From: Pseudomonas monteilii
GTDB taxonomy: Bacteria; Pseudomonadota; Gammaproteobacteria; Pseudomonadales; Pseudomonadaceae
DNA: 64,000 bases
Reading direction: 5' to 3'
NCBI GenBank assembly: GCA_001534745.1
Contig: CP013997.1
Coordinates: 3,844,001 to 3,908,000, forward strand
The notes beneath the pieces were generated by a model. It saw only the letters and a program-made list of their open reading frames with translations. It did no database searches and was not told the DNA's origin. Below are positions 10,194 through 19,624 of the stretch, one piece after another. How positions within the stretch are numbered: the first letter of the stretch is position 1; every line of letters begins with the position of its first letter. The position numbers and the translations under genes were made by a program.

Positions 10194-10324
10194 GCGCGCC
10201 GAACGTCCATGCTGGAAACGATCCATCCGGCCCGATCGACAGGTCGCGCCAACCAACATGGGGATACGGAGGGCGTTCGCCTGCACCCACTCATTCATTC
10301 CGTTTGCCCATGGAGTCCCTGAGC

Positions 10325-11488
10325 ATGTCGATCCAAGTCGAAGACTATTTCGCGCGTGACACCTTCCAGAAGATGAAGGCGTTCGCCGACACGCAGGAAA
10401 CCCCGTTCGTCCTCATCGATACGCAGATGATCAGCCAGGCCTACGACGACCTGCGCGCCGGTTTCGAATTCGCCAAGGTCTACTACGCGGTCAAGGCCAA
10501 CCCGGCCGTGGAAATCATCGACCTGCTCAAGGACAAGGGCTCGAACTTCGACATCGCCTCGATCTACGAGCTGGACAAGGTGATGAACCAGGGCGTGAGT
10601 GCCGATCGCATCAGCTACGGCAACACCATCAAGAAGTCCAAGGACATTCGTTACTTCTACGAAAAAGGCGTGCGCCTCTACGCGACCGACTCGGAAGCCG
10701 ACCTGCGCAACATCGCCAAGGCCGCACCGGGCTCGAAGGTCTACGTGCGCATCCTGACCGAAGGCTCGACCACCGCCGACTGGCCTTTGTCGCGCAAGTT
10801 CGGCTGCCAGACCGACATGGCCATGGACCTGCTGATCCTCGCCCGCGACCTGGGCCTGGTGCCTTACGGCATCTCGTTCCACGTCGGTTCCCAGCAGCGC
10901 GACATCAGCGTCTGGGACGCGGCCATCGCCAAGGTCAAGGTGATCTTCGAGCGCCTGAAGGAAGAAGACGGGATCGAGCTGAAGCTGATCAACATGGGCG
11001 GCGGCTTCCCGGCCAACTACATCACCCGCACCAACAGCCTGGAAACCTATGCCGAAGAGATCATCCGCTTCCTCAAGGAAGACTTCGGTGACGACCTGCC
11101 GGAAATCATCCTCGAGCCGGGCCGCTCGCTGATCGCCAACGCCGGCATCCTGGTCAGTGAAGTGGTGCTGGTGGCGCGCAAGTCGCGCACCGCGGTCGAG
11201 CGCTGGGTGTACACCGACGTGGGCAAGTTCTCGGGCCTGATCGAAACCATGGACGAGTCGATCAAGTTCCCGATCTGGACCGAGAAGAAGGGCGAGATGG
11301 AAGAAGTGGTGATCGCCGGGCCGACCTGCGACAGCGCCGACATCATGTACGAGCACTACAAGTACGGCCTGCCGCTGAACCTGGCGATCGGCGACCGCCT
11401 GTACTGGCTGTCCACCGGGGCCTACACCACCAGCTACAGCGCCGTCGAATTCAACGGCTTCCCGCCGCTGAAAGCCTTCTACCTGTAA
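10325..11488 (+). CDS. speC: Ornithine (or lysine/ornithine) decarboxylase, alanine-racemase-fold type
   Basis: PLP enzyme converting ornithine to putrescine in polyamine synthesis, of the fold-III family shared with eukaryotic ODC. In 387 residues it has the PLP lysine in YYAVKANP (Lys57), the phosphate-binding glycines GGG at 225-227, EPGR at 264-267, and the catalytic Cys335 in GPTCDSAD. The ATG at 10325 is preceded by GGAG and gives the standard N-terminus MSIQVEDYFA; the in-frame ATG seven codons earlier lacks that support. Monocistronic. Some relatives also accept lysine. Confidence 0.93.
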   Translation: MSIQVEDYFARDTFQKMKAFADTQETPFVLIDTQMISQAYDDLRAGFEFAKVYYAVKANPAVEIIDLLKDKGSNFDIASIYELDKVMNQGVSADRISYGNTIKKSKDIRYFYEKGVRLYATDSEADLRNIAKAAPGSKVYVRILTEGSTTADWPLSRKFGCQTDMAMDLLILARDLGLVPYGISFHVGSQQRDISVWDAAIAKVKVIFERLKEEDGIELKLINMGGGFPANYITRTNSLETYAEEIIRFLKEDFGDDLPEIILEPGRSLIANAGILVSEVVLVARKSRTAVERWVYTDVGKFSGLIETMDESIKFPIWTEKKGEMEEVVIAGPTCDSADIMYEHYKYGLPLNLAIGDRLYWLSTGAYTTSYSAVEFNGFPPLKAFYL

Positions 11489-11500
11489 GGTGATGGCAGC

Positions 11501-11525
11501 GGGCCACGGGGCAATCCCGTGGCCC
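11501..11525. terminator. Perfect 10-base hairpin between convergent speC and an unknown gene
   Basis: GGGCCACGGG pairs with CCCGTGGCCC across a 5-base loop. No U-tract follows on either strand, so it may block RNA decay or act with Rho rather than as a classical terminator. Confidence 0.5.
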
Positions 11526-11552
11526 GTCCTCAGGCGTCCATTCTGCGGACGC

Positions 11553-12095
11553 TCAACGTCGAAACTCTCTCAACTGGGTGAAGCTGTCGAACGCCTGAAC
11601 CCCGACGTGCTCGATGCCCAGGGACAGGAACAGCTTGTTCGCCGCGCCAGCCTCGACGTAACGGTTCTCCCAGGCTTTCCGATCTCGCACGCCCAGCGGC
11701 ACGCTGCCAACCGCTGCGATGGTGATGCCGTCCTGGACACCGGTCGCCGGTACGCCGAATGGATCTCCATGGGCCCAAAGTCGCCAGAGCACGGGGTGAC
11801 GCGCCGTCAGGTCGTAGCCGACCCATTGCTTGCTCAGCTCCCACGCCTCGTAGTGGGCATCACCGTCGGTGAATTCGACCGCGCGTACCCGGTACCCGGG
11901 ACGATCCCCCTCGTAGTAGCCGAACCAGAAACGCTGAGGCTGCTCGACGGCACTGAAGGGGCAGACGCTCAGCCAGCGGTGCGTACGTTGGTAGACGGAG
12001 TTGGCGGTGATTTCGAAGGAATCGAGCACGCCCTCGTACCCGGGGGTACGGGAAGTCACACTGGCGATGAAAGAACGCTCTTGGATATATCGCAT
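11553..12095 (-). CDS. Hypothetical protein, 180 residues, aromatic-rich
   Basis: I do not recognise the family. The chosen start gives MRYIQERSFIASV; upstream codons in the same frame look non-coding (Cys- and Arg-rich). The protein is unusually rich in Trp, Tyr and Phe (RFWFGYYEGDRPGY near 55-68, YEAWELSKQWVGY near 82-94, WRLWAHGDPFG near 104-114). It has no signal peptide or membrane segment, so it is probably a soluble cytoplasmic domain. It converges with speC and is divergent from the reductase gene. It could be a Pseudomonas-restricted orphan. Confidence 0.6.
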   Translation of the reverse strand: MRYIQERSFIASVTSRTPGYEGVLDSFEITANSVYQRTHRWLSVCPFSAVEQPQRFWFGYYEGDRPGYRVRAVEFTDGDAHYEAWELSKQWVGYDLTARHPVLWRLWAHGDPFGVPATGVQDGITIAAVGSVPLGVRDRKAWENRYVEAGAANKLFLSLGIEHVGVQAFDSFTQLREFRR

Positions 12096-12293
12096 GGTCT
12101 GGTCCTGTGAAAGTGGAGCGATGAGGCTGCCATGCCCTCCCCACTCGACGCAGACCGCAGCCTTTCCCCGCTCGCCTGCCCGTCGAATCCTGGCTCCAAG
12201 CACGAACCCCATCACATTCGAAGGCGCGAACCGTTCGCATTCGTCGCATAATGCACGCCGACGGCATTCGCAGGGCAAGACAAGGTGACAGGT

Positions 12294-14849
12294 GTGTTCA
12301 AGAAGACGATGTTCCAGATGCACTGGCTGTTCGGCATCACGGCAGGCCTGGTGCTGGCGGTGATGGGGATCACCGGCGCGATCTGGTCCTTTCAGGATGA
12401 GTTGCTGCGCCTGTTCAATCCCGAGGTCCGGACCGTCGAGGCGCGTCCGGGTGGCGTGTTGCCGCCTGCCGAGTTGATCCGTCGGGTAGAGGCCGCGCAG
12501 CAGGACAAGGTCTCGATGCTCTGGGTCGACCTGCGCCGGCCAGATGCCGCACGTGTCTTCTTCACGCCAGCGCCGGGCGAACGACGCGGCGAGCTGCGCT
12601 ATGCCGACCCCTACACCGGCGAGCTAAAGGGAGACGTGACCGGCCAAGGCTTCTTCGACCTGATGCTGCGCCTGCACCGCTTCCTGGCCATGGGTGCGAC
12701 CGGTCGACAGATCACGGGGGCCTGCACGCTGATGCTGGTGTTCTTCTGCCTGTCGGGGCTGTACCTGCGTTGGCCCCGGCACGCCTTGAGCTGGCGCACC
12801 TGGCTGCTGGTCGACGGCGCCAAGCGTGGCCGTGCCTTCCAGTGGGACTTGCATGCCGTGGCCGGTACCTGGTGCCTGCTGTTCTACCTGCTGTTCGCCC
12901 TCACCGGGCTGTTCTGGTCCTACGAGTGGTACCGGCAAGGCCTGAACCGGCTGTTCGCCGATGCGCCTGCGGCAGGTGCGCCCGGCCATGCACGGGGGGC
13001 ACGGGGCCAGCCTCCGGCGTCCGATGACGCCACCCAGGCGCCCCGTGCATCGACCAACCCTGACGCGCTCTGGCAGACCCTGCGCGACGCGGCCGGGCCG
13101 GGGCTTGCCGCCTACAACCTGCGCCTGCCGATGGCCGCCGGTCAGCCGGCCATGGTCTTCTACCTGCTCGACCAGGCGCCCCACGAGCGCGCGTTCAACA
13201 CCCTGACGCTCGACCCGGCGACCGGCGCCATCCGTCAGCACGACCGCTTCGACGCCAAGTCCACCAAGGCGCAGCTGCTGGCCAGCGTCTATGCCCTGCA
13301 CGTCGGCAGCTACTTTGGCCTGCCAGGGCGGATCCTCGTCACCCTCGCCAGCCTGACCATGCCGCTGTTCTTCGTCACCGGCTGGCTGTTGTACCTCGAC
13401 CGTCGGCGCAAGCAGCGCCAGGCACGGGCGGCACGTGGGCAGGTGCAGCCTGGCGCGCCGGGCGAAGACAGCTGGTTGATCGGCTATGCCAGCCAGAGCG
13501 GCTTCGCCGAACAGCTCGCCTGGCAGAGCGCTGGACACTTGCAGGCTGCCGGCCTGTCGGTGCAGGTACGCCCATTGCGCACGGTGGACGAGCAGACGCT
13601 GCGTGAGACGCGCCGCGCCCTGTTCGTGCTCAGCACCTTCGGCGATGGCGAGCCGCCCGACAGCGCCCGTCTGTTCGAGCGCCAAGTCCTGGGCCAGGCT
13701 TGGTCGCTCGCGCACCTGAACTACGCCGTGCTCGCCCTGGGCGACCGGCAATACCCCGCGTTCTGCGGTTTCGCCAGACGGGTCCAGGCCTGGCTCGACA
13801 CCTGTGGCGCCCACCAGACGTTCGCTGCCGTGGAAGTGGACAACGCTGACCCCCTCGCGCTCGGTCATTGGCAGCAGGCGCTGGCCAACCTGACCGGCGT
13901 GCAGACGATCAACGCCTGGAAGCCGCCGTCCTACGGCCATTGGGTGCTTCGCGAACGCCAGCGGCTCAACCCGGGCAGCCAGGGTGCTCCCGTGTTCCGC
14001 CTGGCATTGAGGGCCGATACGCCCACGATCTGGGAGGCCGGTGATCTGGTGGAGGTCATGCCGCGCAATGGCAGCGAGGCCATCCAGGCCTTCGTGACGA
14101 AACTGGGGTTGCAGGCCGATACACCCGTGCAGCGTCACGGCGTGTTCATGCGTCTGGACGTGGCACTGGCCGGCGTTCAGCTACCGACCGGGCGCGAGCA
14201 CCTGATCGGTCTGCACGCCCAGGCGGTGCTGGACGCGCTGGCACCGATCGGGCCGCGTGACTACTCGATCGCCTCGATCGCCAGCGACGGCCTGCTGGAG
14301 CTGATCGTGCGCCAGACACGGGATGCGCACGGCGTGCTGGGGCTGGGCTCCGGCTGGCTGACCGAGCACCTGGCCGAGGGGGGCGTGGCCGCCCTGCGGG
14401 TGCGGCGCAACAGCGGCTTCCACCTGCCCGACACGCCGGCTCCGATGATCCTGATCGGCAACGGTACGGGCCTGGCGGGCCTGCGCAGCCTGCTCAAGGC
14501 ACGCATCGTCGCCGGGGAGTCGCGCAACTGGCTGCTGTTCGGTGAGCGTCAGCGCGATCACGACTTGCATTGCGCGCACGAACTCCAGCAATGGCTGCAG
14601 CAGGGCGATCTGGCCCATCTGGACCTGGCCTTTTCCCGTGACCAGGCTGAAAAGTACTACGTGCAGGATGCGTTACGGGCGCAGGCCGATCGTCTGCGTG
14701 CCTGGGTGGACGACGGGGCTTACCTGTACCTGTGCGGCAGCCAGCGAGGCATGGCTTCGGGCGTGGACGCCGTGTTGAACGAGGTGCTGGGGCATGCCCA
14801 GGTGCAGGCGTTGATCGAGGAAGGCCGTTACCGGCGCGACGTCTACTGA
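12294..14849 (+). CDS. PepSY membrane domain fused to flavodoxin and FAD/NADPH reductase (CysJ-like multidomain oxidoreductase)
   Basis: A large inner-membrane electron-transfer protein of about 851 residues. The N-terminal PepSY-TM part has hydrophobic helices near 10-30, 140-158, 185-210 and 345-368. A flavodoxin domain starts near 396 (IGYASQSGFAEQ, then STFGDGEPPD). A CPR-type FAD/NADPH domain follows, with RDYSIAS near 654, GNGTGLAGL near 722 and YLYLCGS near the C-terminus. It probably passes NADPH electrons via FAD and FMN to a membrane or periplasmic acceptor, which is not identified. GTG at 12294 is preferred because AAGGTG lies just upstream; GTG at 12285 is possible. Confidence 0.87.
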   Translation: MFKKTMFQMHWLFGITAGLVLAVMGITGAIWSFQDELLRLFNPEVRTVEARPGGVLPPAELIRRVEAAQQDKVSMLWVDLRRPDAARVFFTPAPGERRGELRYADPYTGELKGDVTGQGFFDLMLRLHRFLAMGATGRQITGACTLMLVFFCLSGLYLRWPRHALSWRTWLLVDGAKRGRAFQWDLHAVAGTWCLLFYLLFALTGLFWSYEWYRQGLNRLFADAPAAGAPGHARGARGQPPASDDATQAPRASTNPDALWQTLRDAAGPGLAAYNLRLPMAAGQPAMVFYLLDQAPHERAFNTLTLDPATGAIRQHDRFDAKSTKAQLLASVYALHVGSYFGLPGRILVTLASLTMPLFFVTGWLLYLDRRRKQRQARAARGQVQPGAPGEDSWLIGYASQSGFAEQLAWQSAGHLQAAGLSVQVRPLRTVDEQTLRETRRALFVLSTFGDGEPPDSARLFERQVLGQAWSLAHLNYAVLALGDRQYPAFCGFARRVQAWLDTCGAHQTFAAVEVDNADPLALGHWQQALANLTGVQTINAWKPPSYGHWVLRERQRLNPGSQGAPVFRLALRADTPTIWEAGDLVEVMPRNGSEAIQAFVTKLGLQADTPVQRHGVFMRLDVALAGVQLPTGREHLIGLHAQAVLDALAPIGPRDYSIASIASDGLLELIVRQTRDAHGVLGLGSGWLTEHLAEGGVAALRVRRNSGFHLPDTPAPMILIGNGTGLAGLRSLLKARIVAGESRNWLLFGERQRDHDLHCAHELQQWLQQGDLAHLDLAFSRDQAEKYYVQDALRAQADRLRAWVDDGAYLYLCGSQRGMASGVDAVLNEVLGHAQVQALIEEGRYRRDVY

Positions 14850-14906
14850 CGCCTGCCGCGCAGGACCGGGCCTATGGCCCGTTTCTGCGCAGATGCCCAA
14901 GCGCTG

Positions 14907-15698
14907 TCAGCGCAGCACGAAAGCGTCAGCGTCGAGGTCGGCCGGGAAACGCGCACGGTAGGTGGCCAGGTCGGCCGCGCTCAGGGTGGCCTTGAACACG
15001 CCGTTGGCGTCGCCTGCGTTGAGCAAGGGGTCGCCATGGAAGTCCAGCACCTGGCTGTCCCCCGCGTAGTCCAGCCCCTTGCCGTCGCTACCGACCCGGT
15101 TCACCGCGGCGACATAACAGAGGTTCTCGATGCCCCGCGCGGGCAGCAGGCGATTCCAGTGCTGGCGCCGTGCAGCCGGCCAGTTGGCGGTGTACAGCAG
15201 CAGGTCGGTGTCGCGGGCATCCCGACTCCACACCGGAAAGCGCAGGTCGTAGCAGATCAACGGGCGGATGCGCCAGCCCTTGAGCTCGAACTGCACCTGA
15301 CGCTCGCCCGGCGTGTAGTGTTCGTGCTCACCGGCCATGCGGAACAGGTGGCGTTTGTCGTAGTGCAGCACCTCGCCATCGGGGCGCGCCCACAACAGTC
15401 GGTTACGGTGGCTGCCATCCTCGGCCCGGACGATCACGCTGCCCGTGACCACCGCGCCCACGGCCGCCGCCTGTGCCTTGAGCCAGGCGTGGGTCGGGCC
15501 CAGCTCGGGTTCGGCCAGGGCCTCGGACTGCATGGTGAAGCCGGTGGTGAACATCTCCGGCAGGATGACCAGATCGACCGTACCGACCTGGGCCAGCAGC
15601 GTCTCGAGGTGGGCCTTGTTGGCCTGGGGGTCGTGCCAGGCCAGGTGCGTCTGGACCAGGGCCAGGTGCAGGTCAGGCAATGCATTCAGATCGCGCAT
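14907..15698 (-). CDS. yafV: Omega-amidase, nitrilase family (YafV-like)
   Basis: A 263-residue nitrilase-fold amidase with the complete catalytic triad: Glu48 (LPEMF), Lys115 (YDKRHLF) and Cys149 (LICYDLRFP). Relatives (Nit2, YafV) hydrolyse alpha-ketoglutaramate and alpha-ketosuccinamate. Its start overlaps by 13 bases the end of the aminotransferase gene upstream on the same strand, and that enzyme type makes exactly such keto-amides. The pairing fits the glutamine transaminase/omega-amidase pathway. Confidence 0.9.
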   Translation of the reverse strand: MRDLNALPDLHLALVQTHLAWHDPQANKAHLETLLAQVGTVDLVILPEMFTTGFTMQSEALAEPELGPTHAWLKAQAAAVGAVVTGSVIVRAEDGSHRNRLLWARPDGEVLHYDKRHLFRMAGEHEHYTPGERQVQFELKGWRIRPLICYDLRFPVWSRDARDTDLLLYTANWPAARRQHWNRLLPARGIENLCYVAAVNRVGSDGKGLDYAGDSQVLDFHGDPLLNAGDANGVFKATLSAADLATYRARFPADLDADAFVLR

Positions 15699-16834
15699 AG
15701 TCGTTCCGCTGCCTGGCGCAGCGTCTCCTCACGTTTGGCGAAGCACAATCGCACCAGGCGCTGCCCGGCGATCGGTCGCTGGTAGAACACCGAGATGGGG
15801 ATGGTCGCCACGCCGTGCTCCCGCGTCAGCCACAACGCCATGTCGGTGTCGTCGAGGTCCGGGCGGATGGCGCTGTAGTCGACCAGCTGGAAGTAGGTGC
15901 CCTGGACGGGCGTGAAGGTGAACCGTGACGATGCCAGCAGGCCACAGAGCAGGTCGCGCTTGGCCTGATAGAACGCCGGCAGGCGTTCCACGTGGCCTGG
16001 GTCCTGCGCCATGAAGTCGGCCAGGGCATGCTGCAACGGGGTGACACCACAGAAGTTGACGTACTGGTGCACCTTGCGCAGTTCGGCCGACAGCCGCGCA
16101 GGCGCCACCACATAACCGGTCTTCCATCCCGTCACGTGATAGGTCTTGCCGAACGAACTGACCACGAAGGCACGCGACCTCAGGGCCGCATGCGCCAGCA
16201 CGCTGGCATGCCGCACCCCGTCGTAGACCAGGTGTTCGTAGACTTCATCGCTGAGCAGCAGGATGTCGCGCCCCTCGATGAGGGCTGCCAACTGGTCGAG
16301 GTCTTCTGCCGTGAGCAGTGCTCCGCTGGGGTTATGCGGCGAGTTGATCACGATCATGCGCGTGCGGGGGCTGAGGGCATCGCTCAGGCGTTGCCAGTCG
16401 ATGCGAAAATCGCCACCGTCCAGGGCCACATGGACGCACTGCCCACCGGCCAGACGCACCGCCGGGTCATAGCTGTCGTAGCACGGGTCGAAGACGATCA
16501 CCTCATCGCCTGGACGGACCACGGCGTGAATGGCGCAGAAGATGGCCTCGGTCGCCCCGGGCGTGATGGTCACGTCCTGCTCGGGGTCCACGAGGGCGCC
16601 GTACAGCGACGCGATCTTGCGCGCCACCTGCTCGCGCAAGGCCGGCAGTCCGGCCATGGGCGCGTATTGATTGTGCCCGGCGAGCACATGCCGCCCCACG
16701 GCTTCCAGCAGGCCCTGGGGCCCGTCGAAATCCGGGAACCCCTGGGAGAGGTTCAACGCGCCCGTCTCGGCCGCCAGCTGCGACATGGTGGTGAAGATGG
16801 TCATGCCGACGTTCGGCAACTTGCTGTCGATCAT
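15686..16834 (-). CDS. ybdL: PLP-dependent aminotransferase, methionine/glutamine type (YbdL-like)
   Basis: A fold-I class I/II aminotransferase of 382 residues. The predicted Schiff-base lysine is Lys230 in SSFGKTYHVTGWK. NSPHNPSG lies at 164-171 and SDEVYEH at 195-201. YbdL and relatives prefer methionine, glutamine and aromatic amino acids, and regenerate methionine from its keto acid using glutamine. The neighbouring omega-amidase would remove the ketoglutaramate product and pull the reaction forward. The specificity is inferred from family and context. Confidence 0.87.
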   Translation of the reverse strand: MIDSKLPNVGMTIFTTMSQLAAETGALNLSQGFPDFDGPQGLLEAVGRHVLAGHNQYAPMAGLPALREQVARKIASLYGALVDPEQDVTITPGATEAIFCAIHAVVRPGDEVIVFDPCYDSYDPAVRLAGGQCVHVALDGGDFRIDWQRLSDALSPRTRMIVINSPHNPSGALLTAEDLDQLAALIEGRDILLLSDEVYEHLVYDGVRHASVLAHAALRSRAFVVSSFGKTYHVTGWKTGYVVAPARLSAELRKVHQYVNFCGVTPLQHALADFMAQDPGHVERLPAFYQAKRDLLCGLLASSRFTFTPVQGTYFQLVDYSAIRPDLDDTDMALWLTREHGVATIPISVFYQRPIAGQRLVRLCFAKREETLRQAAERLCAI

Positions 16835-16900
16835 GGGGCGCTCCGTGGGGTCCGATGGGGCGACGGCTGCAGGCGACGAGCTTGCAGCTTGCCGCTGCCC

Positions 16901-18364
16901 TTACCGCTTGTCCTTGCGCTTTTTCTCCGCCTTCTTGTGGTGAGACATCAGGCGGCGCTTCTTGTTGACCTGGCGATCGGTCAGGGTGTTCTTGTTGCCC
17001 TCGTAGGGGTTGTCACCGCCCTTGTACTCGATGCGGATCGGCGTACCGACCAGGCGCAGCACGCGACGGTAGGTGTTTTCCAGGTAGCGCGAATAGGAGC
17101 GAGGCACCTTCTCGACCTGGTTGCCGTGGATCACGATGATCGGCGGGTTGGCGCCGCCCAGGTGGGCATAGCGCAGCTTGATGCGGCGACCGTTGACCAG
17201 CGGCGGCTGGTGCTCGCTGACGGCGTCCTCGAGGATCTGGGTCAGGCGGCTGGTGGGCCAGCGGGTCACTGCCGACTTGAACGACGCCTGGACCGACTTG
17301 TACAGATGGCCAACGCCGGTGCCGTGCAGCGCCGAGATGAAGTGGATGTCGGCGAAGTCGACGAAGAACAGCCGGCGTTCCAGCTCGGTCTTCACGTAGT
17401 CGCGCTCGCCTGGCGCCATACCGTCCCACTTGTTCAAGGCGATGACGATGGCACGACCGGCCTCCAGCGCGAAGCCCAGCAGGTTCAGGTCATGGTCCAC
17501 CACGCCTTCGCGGGCGTCCATGACGAAGATCACCACGTTGGCGTCCTTGATCGCCTGCAGCGTCTTGACCACCGAGAACTTCTCGACTTCCTCGTGGATC
17601 TTGCCGCGCTTGCGCACCCCGGCGGTGTCGATCAGCGTGTACTTCTCGTCGTCACGCTCGAACGGGATGTAGATGCTGTCACGGGTGGTGCCAGGCTGGT
17701 CGTAGACCACCACGCGCTCTTCGCCGAGCATGCGGTTGACCAGGGTCGACTTGCCGACGTTGGGCCGGCCGATGATGGCGATCTTGATGCCATCCTTCTC
17801 GCTCGGCCCTGGAATGCGCGCAGCCTCCTCGCCTTCGGCGACGTCCTGGTCGAGCGCTTCGTCTTCCTTGTCACGGGGCAGGTGGCCCAGCACCGATTCC
17901 ATCAGCGCATTGATGCCACGGCCCTGGGAGCCGGCCACCGGGATGGCGTTGCCCATGCCCATCGGCGCGAACTCGGCGCGGGCCGTGTCCGGGTCGATGT
18001 TGTCGATCTTGTTGGCCACCAGGATCGCCTGCTTGTTCCGCTTGCGCAGGTGCTCGGCGATCATCTGGTCGGCGGCGGTCATGCCGGCACGGGCGTCGAC
18101 CAGGAACAGGACGTAATCGGCCTCTTCGATGGCCATCAGGGACTGCTCGGCCATCTTCTCGTCCATGCCGACCTCGTCACCGGTGATACCCCCGGTGTCG
18201 ATCAGGATGAACGTGCGGCCTTGCCACTGCGCCTCGCCGTACTGGCGGTCGCGGGTCAGGCCCGACAAGTCGCCGACGATGGCGTCGCGGGTCTTGGTCA
18301 GGCGGTTGAACATCGTGGATTTGCCGACGTTCGGCCGACCCACCAGGGCGATAACGGGAACCAT
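16901..18364 (-). CDS. der: Ribosome biogenesis GTPase Der (EngA)
   Basis: Essential double GTPase that helps assemble the 50S subunit. The 487-residue protein has two GTPase domains, each with GRPNVGKS (9-16 and 199-206), an acidic linker near 164-190 and a C-terminal KH-like domain ending in a Lys/Arg-rich tail. The start at 18364 gives the family N-terminus MVPVIALVG; an in-frame ATG 16 codons upstream was rejected. It lies downstream of bamB on the same strand with a hairpin between. Confidence 0.97.
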   Translation of the reverse strand: MVPVIALVGRPNVGKSTMFNRLTKTRDAIVGDLSGLTRDRQYGEAQWQGRTFILIDTGGITGDEVGMDEKMAEQSLMAIEEADYVLFLVDARAGMTAADQMIAEHLRKRNKQAILVANKIDNIDPDTARAEFAPMGMGNAIPVAGSQGRGINALMESVLGHLPRDKEDEALDQDVAEGEEAARIPGPSEKDGIKIAIIGRPNVGKSTLVNRMLGEERVVVYDQPGTTRDSIYIPFERDDEKYTLIDTAGVRKRGKIHEEVEKFSVVKTLQAIKDANVVIFVMDAREGVVDHDLNLLGFALEAGRAIVIALNKWDGMAPGERDYVKTELERRLFFVDFADIHFISALHGTGVGHLYKSVQASFKSAVTRWPTSRLTQILEDAVSEHQPPLVNGRRIKLRYAHLGGANPPIIVIHGNQVEKVPRSYSRYLENTYRRVLRLVGTPIRIEYKGGDNPYEGNKNTLTDRQVNKKRRLMSHHKKAEKKRKDKR

Positions 18365-18401
18365 GAGGCTCTCCAAATACGTGAATTCTTGAAAATGCAA
18401 A

Positions 18402-18422
18402 GGCCGCTGCAAGGCAGCGGCC
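18402..18422 (-). terminator. GC-rich hairpin between bamB and der
   Basis: GGCCGCTGC pairs with GCAGCGGCC across AAG. On the minus strand it is followed by a weak TTTGCATTTTC tract. It may attenuate read-through from bamB into der, leaving der partly dependent on its own start. Confidence 0.5.
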
Positions 18423-18480
18423 GAAGTTCATGCGGTACACGAAGTACCCGCTCGAGGCCGGCAAGGCCTCAAGCATAGCG

Positions 18481-19623
18481 TCAGCGGAGGGTCAGCGCTT
18501 CGAGCTTGCCACCGTTGCCGAACACATAGAGTGTGTCGCCGACGACCAGGGGGCGGGCACGCAGGCCATCCCGGTCGACGCGCTCGCGGCCGACGAAGCG
18601 ACCGTCGACCTGGCTGAGCAGGTGCAGGTAGCCTTCGAAGTCACCGACGGCGACGTAGCTGGAGAACACCTCCGGTGCCGACAGCTGACGACGCGCCAGC
18701 GATTCGTTGCTCCACAGGGCACTGGCCGAACGTTCGTCGATGCCTTCGACGGTGCCCGAAGCCTGGCTGACGTAGACGTTACCGAACCCTTGGGCGACAC
18801 CGACGTAGCTCGACGCATCGCGCTGCCACAACGAGCGACCGGTTTCCAGGTCCAGGCCCGCGACGCGGCCCTGGTAGGTGCTGACGTAGATCACGCCGCC
18901 GGACAGCAGTAGCCCGCCGTCGATGTCGACCACGCGCTCCAGCTCCGAACGGCCCTGCGGCACGGCGACCCGCGCTTCCCAGACCGGCACGCCGTTCTGG
19001 GTGTCCAGGGCGATCACCTTGCCGGTCGACAAGCCGGCCACCGCCAGGCGGTTGGTGACGATCGGCGCACCGGTACCGCGCAGGGTCAGCACCGCCGGGG
19101 TACTTTCGTAGATCCAGCGGCGATCGCCGGTGGCGGCGTCCAGGCCGATCACACGATCGTCCTGGGTCTGCACCACCACCACGTCACCGTTGTTCGCCGG
19201 AGGTGCCAGCACTTCGCTGGTCACCCGCGAGCGCCAGCGCTCTTCACCGGTGTCGGCATCCAGGGCGATCACTTCGCCCTTGAGGGTGCCGAGCATGACC
19301 AGGCCATAGCCGACGCCGACGGCGCCAGACACGGGCAGGTCCAGGTCCTGTTTCCAGATCACGTCGCCGTTGCTGCGGTTCATGGCCATGACCACGCCGT
19401 GGACGTCCGACGCGTAGATGCGGTCGTTTTCGACGGCCGGCACCAGCGTGTTGTAGGTCTCGCCCTGGCCGTCACCGATGGAGCGGCTCCACAGCTTGGT
19501 GAGGTGGACCTCTTCGGTGAACTGGGTCAGCTCGGCCGGTGGCAGTTCCTTCTTGCTGTTGCTGCTGCAACCCGCTGCCAGAACGGCAAGGGCCAGCACT
19601 GCTGCTTGTTTCCAACCGATCAC
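18481..19623 (-). CDS. bamB: Outer-membrane assembly lipoprotein BamB
   Basis: Lipoprotein of the BAM complex that inserts outer-membrane beta-barrels. From the GTG at 19623 it has 380 residues, with a signal peptide and lipobox LAAGC (lipidated Cys19). An eight-bladed propeller made of PQQ-type repeats such as IALDADTGEERW follows. The GTG was chosen because AAAGGGG precedes it at good distance and the next longer start would lie inside yfgM. It follows yfgM directly, one base after its stop. Confidence 0.95.
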   Translation of the reverse strand: MIGWKQAAVLALAVLAAGCSSNSKKELPPAELTQFTEEVHLTKLWSRSIGDGQGETYNTLVPAVENDRIYASDVHGVVMAMNRSNGDVIWKQDLDLPVSGAVGVGYGLVMLGTLKGEVIALDADTGEERWRSRVTSEVLAPPANNGDVVVVQTQDDRVIGLDAATGDRRWIYESTPAVLTLRGTGAPIVTNRLAVAGLSTGKVIALDTQNGVPVWEARVAVPQGRSELERVVDIDGGLLLSGGVIYVSTYQGRVAGLDLETGRSLWQRDASSYVGVAQGFGNVYVSQASGTVEGIDERSASALWSNESLARRQLSAPEVFSSYVAVGDFEGYLHLLSQVDGRFVGRERVDRDGLRARPLVVGDTLYVFGNGGKLEALTLR

Positions 19624-19624
19624 G

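Noticed and set aside
15992..18478. Plus-strand open frame of ~830 codons opposite the aminotransferase and der
   Set aside because: Shadow of two well-supported genes; no ribosome site and no domain.
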